Below, in pieces: positions 5,586 to 6,671 of a DNA stretch of 6,671 nt; positions within the stretch are counted from its first letter, which is position 1; every line of letters starts with the position of its first letter. The stretch is from Ga0077527 sp032128415 (GTDB taxonomy: Bacteria; Pseudomonadota; Gammaproteobacteria; Burkholderiales; SG8-41). The stretch is taken from positions 1-6,671 of the forward strand of contig JAQBGW010000102.1 in the NCBI GenBank assembly GCA_032128415.1, given 5' to 3'. The position numbers were made by a program, and so were the translations under genes. The notes beneath the pieces were generated by a model. It was not told the origin of the DNA. It saw only the letters and a program-made list of their open reading frames with translations, and did no database searches.

Positions 5586-6100
5586 TTCTGCTGCCTCGTA
5601 AAATCGTGAGTTGGAATCGGGCTTCGCAAGTTGTGCTGGCCAAACAACGCCGGTCCCAGATTTCGATAGGCGATCACCATTATTGGCGGCAGAATCAGCC
5701 ACTGCAGCAACGGGGACAGACCGATGCCAAGGATCATCGGCATGCTTGCCGTATAGCTCCAGCTACCGATTTGATAGACGTTGTACCATTCGCTCCACGC
5801 GGTGAAAGCCATTGCTCCAACAGTGACAATCGCACTGCCGGACCATGGGGAGGACACAGGCCAGTCCGTTTGCCGGAGCACGATGCCGGCCAGTGCGAAC
5901 ATGGTCAGTGCGATCGCGGCATCACCCAAGGTGCAGTGGACCAGAGACCATGCGACAGTCAAGCGATCCGCTTCAACCCAGATGGTATAAAGCCTGACAT
6001 GAGCGATTTCCCATACCAGATTCAGCGCGATGGCGAGCACTGACCACAGACCGGCGCGCATGATGAATGCGGATTTCTCCGCGACCCTCTCTGTGCTCAT
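5582..6100 (-). CDS. Four-helix membrane protein of unknown function in the copper operon
   Basis: I do not recognise a named family for this 172-residue protein. Four hydrophobic segments are visible at about 15-35, 52-75, 87-103 and 125-146. Several potentially metal-binding or functional residues lie in or next to them: E31 and H34 (WEIAHVRLY), H55 and D60 (VHCTLGD), and E104 with Trp and Tyr around it (AWSEWYNVY). The ATG at 6100 follows AGGGG by seven bases. Its stop overlaps the copper ATPase start by four bases (ATGA), indicating translational coupling, so a role in copper handling or in support of the pump is a fair inference. It could also be a general envelope protein. The tail (about 150-172) is polar and lies outside the membrane. 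Confidence 0.75.
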   Translation of the reverse strand: MSTERVAEKSAFIMRAGLWSVLAIALNLVWEIAHVRLYTIWVEADRLTVAWSLVHCTLGDAAIALTMFALAGIVLRQTDWPVSSPWSGSAIVTVGAMAFTAWSEWYNVYQIGSWSYTASMPMILGIGLSPLLQWLILPPIMVIAYRNLGPALFGQHNLRSPIPTHDFTRQQK

Positions 6101-6118
6101 CTGTATCCCCTTGTTCGG

Positions 6119-6346
6119 CTAATCGTTGATATGGCGCTTTTTTTGTTCAAATTCATCCTGTTTGATTTCGCCTCTTGCATAGCGCTCCTTGAGGATGTCG
6201 AGCGCGGTCTTTTCCGCGGAATTCTGTGCGGGGCGCTCGCCCCGGGAACTGATGAGCCAAATCGCCAAAGCTATCGGTACCAGCCACACCAGTACCATCC
6301 ACAGGCCTCCGCCGAACATCCATCCACTATGATCATATCCATACAT
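6119..6346 (-). CDS. Small SHOCT-domain membrane protein
   Basis: This 75-residue protein has one transmembrane helix (about 13-33) and a C-terminal SHOCT motif (about 47-72, LDILKERYARGEIKQDEFEQ). SHOCT is a short helical oligomerisation module; its exact job is not known. The aromatic, Gly-rich N-terminus (YGYDHSGWMFGGG) is common among SHOCT proteins beside copper genes. The ATG at 6346 has AGGAG six bases upstream, a strong ribosome-binding site. It is first in the apparent copper operon, 18 nt ahead of the unknown membrane protein. A membrane-associated partner of the transport system is the likely role, but no direct sequence evidence shows a substrate. Confidence 0.85.
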   Translation of the reverse strand: MYGYDHSGWMFGGGLWMVLVWLVPIALAIWLISSRGERPAQNSAEKTALDILKERYARGEIKQDEFEQKKRHIND

Positions 6347-6387
6347 ATCGTGCTCCTTTCAGGTTCAGGCGCCGTCGTTTGATGTAT

Positions 6388-6426
6388 CTGTCTATCGCGT
6401 GACAGGAAATCATTGCGTGTCATGAC
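6388..6426. promoter_or_regulatory. Cluster of TGTC/GACA inverted repeats upstream of the copper operon
   Basis: CTGTC-N8-GACAG (6388-6405) is a perfect 18-bp inverted repeat. A further TGTCA at 6418-6422 pairs with TGACA at 6400-6404 (13-nt spacer), and GTCATGAC (6419-6426) is itself palindromic. The cluster starts about 42 nt upstream of the SHOCT gene start. Its position suits an operator of the copper operon. It does not match a CueR-type operator that I can recognise. Confidence 0.4.
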
Positions 6427-6468
6427 GGTCTCTCGGGAGCGCACCGGGAAAACCGATCGACGAAAAAG

Positions 6469-6636
6469 TTATATAACGGGGAAAATACCAATCTGGCCTT
6501 CCCGGTTTTTTGTGCTGCTTGGTGTTCGGAGATTTTTAAGCGTGTTACGCAAGTGCGCCTCCGCAGCGGCACCAGACGCACTCGCAATCCACATGATTGC
6601 AACTAACGTCATGGCGCTGGCTTTGGTATCGCGCAT
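6469..6636 (-). CDS. Weak candidate: 55-residue peptide with signal-like N-terminus
   Basis: An ATG at 6636 opens 55 codons ending in TAA at 6469-6471. Residues about 9-25 (MTLVAIMWIASASGAAA) resemble a secretion signal ending in AAA, followed by a short basic chain. There is no convincing ribosome-binding site, the 3' end overlaps the possible hairpin, and a signal-like stretch this short can arise by chance. I do not recognise the product. Together with the rest of 6347-6671 this may be ordinary intergenic DNA. Confidence 0.2.
   Translation of the reverse strand: MRDTKASAMTLVAIMWIASASGAAAEAHLRNTLKNLRTPSSTKNREGQIGIFPVI
6475..6511. terminator. Possible hairpin with T-run
   Basis: AACGGGGAA (6475-6483) pairs with TTCCCGGTT (6499-6507) at eight of nine positions across a 15-nt loop. 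The T-run 6506-6511 overlaps the end of the stem on the plus strand; on the minus strand a T-run follows several bases later. It could end a transcript entering from either side. No gene in the window clearly needs it, so it is weak. Confidence 0.35.
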
Positions 6637-6671
6637 GCGCCCAAGGTTGCAGCAAGCGCCAGACCCACGAG

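Noticed and set aside
5586..5702. N-terminal extension of the copper ATPase from an ATG at 5702
   Set aside because: The extra 39 residues overlap the preceding membrane protein gene and lack a domain; the ATG at 5585 has a ribosome-binding site and an ATGA overlap.
6379..6392. Fourth Fnr-type box (TTGATGTATCTGTC) upstream of the copper operon
   Set aside because: Only the TTGAT half matches; the second half is CTGTC, so it is likely chance or part of the TGTC/GACA cluster.
6420..6602. Minus-strand 60-codon open frame
   Set aside because: Arg/Cys-rich translation with no domain, no ribosome-binding site, and overlap with hairpin sequence in a region that shows no coding signal.

Overview
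The window looks like part of a Proteobacterial chromosome, most likely from a betaproteobacterium that exchanges electrons with extracellular iron or another extracellular redox partner. That view rests on gene content: a DmsE/MtrA/MtoA-type multiheme cytochrome, a NapC/NirT (CymA-like) tetraheme quinol/quinone cytochrome and a small MtoD-like periplasmic cytochrome lie together, a set known from the neutrophilic Fe(II) oxidiser Sideroxydans and relatives. The assignment to that physiology is inference; no taxonomic marker gene is present.

Left part (1-1666, minus strand): an apparent operon mtoD-like > cymA-like > mtoA-like. The last gene runs off the left edge after six of the ten haems usual for its family. 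The outer-membrane porin MtoB/MtrB, the usual partner, is not visible and could lie beyond position 1. By analogy, electrons would pass between the outer-membrane MtoA module, MtoD in the periplasm, and the CymA-like protein at the inner-membrane quinone pool.

Centre (1667-1982): a divergent regulatory region between mtoD (minus) and a Crp/Fnr-family regulator (plus, 1983-2678). It holds three TTGAT-N4-ATCAA-type boxes. Two lie in an imperfect 42-nt direct repeat (35/42 identical, 58-nt period). Each repeat copy carries a complete promoter-like unit facing mtoD: box centred at -41.5 and the same TATGCT -10 hexamer. The third box is a perfect palindrome placed at about -41.5 to the regulator gene. 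The regulator keeps the E-x-x-S-R recognition residues that read TTGAT half-sites but lacks the Fnr iron-sulfur cysteines and the Crp cAMP-binding arginine. The simplest reading is a self-controlling local switch for the cytochrome operon with an unidentified signal.

Right part (2711-6346, minus strand): an apparent copper-handling operon in the order SHOCT-domain membrane peptide > four-helix membrane protein of unknown function > Cu(+) P1B-type ATPase (His-rich tail, YHS domain and Cys-x2-Cys metal-binding domain, no HMA domain) > membrane-anchored monohaem cytochrome c. The membrane protein and ATPase genes overlap by ATGA. The final cytochrome gene converges on the regulator gene.

Right end (6347-6671): no confident gene. 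It holds the leader of the copper operon with TGTC/GACA inverted repeats, a possible hairpin with two alternative pairings, and one weak 55-codon secreted-peptide candidate.
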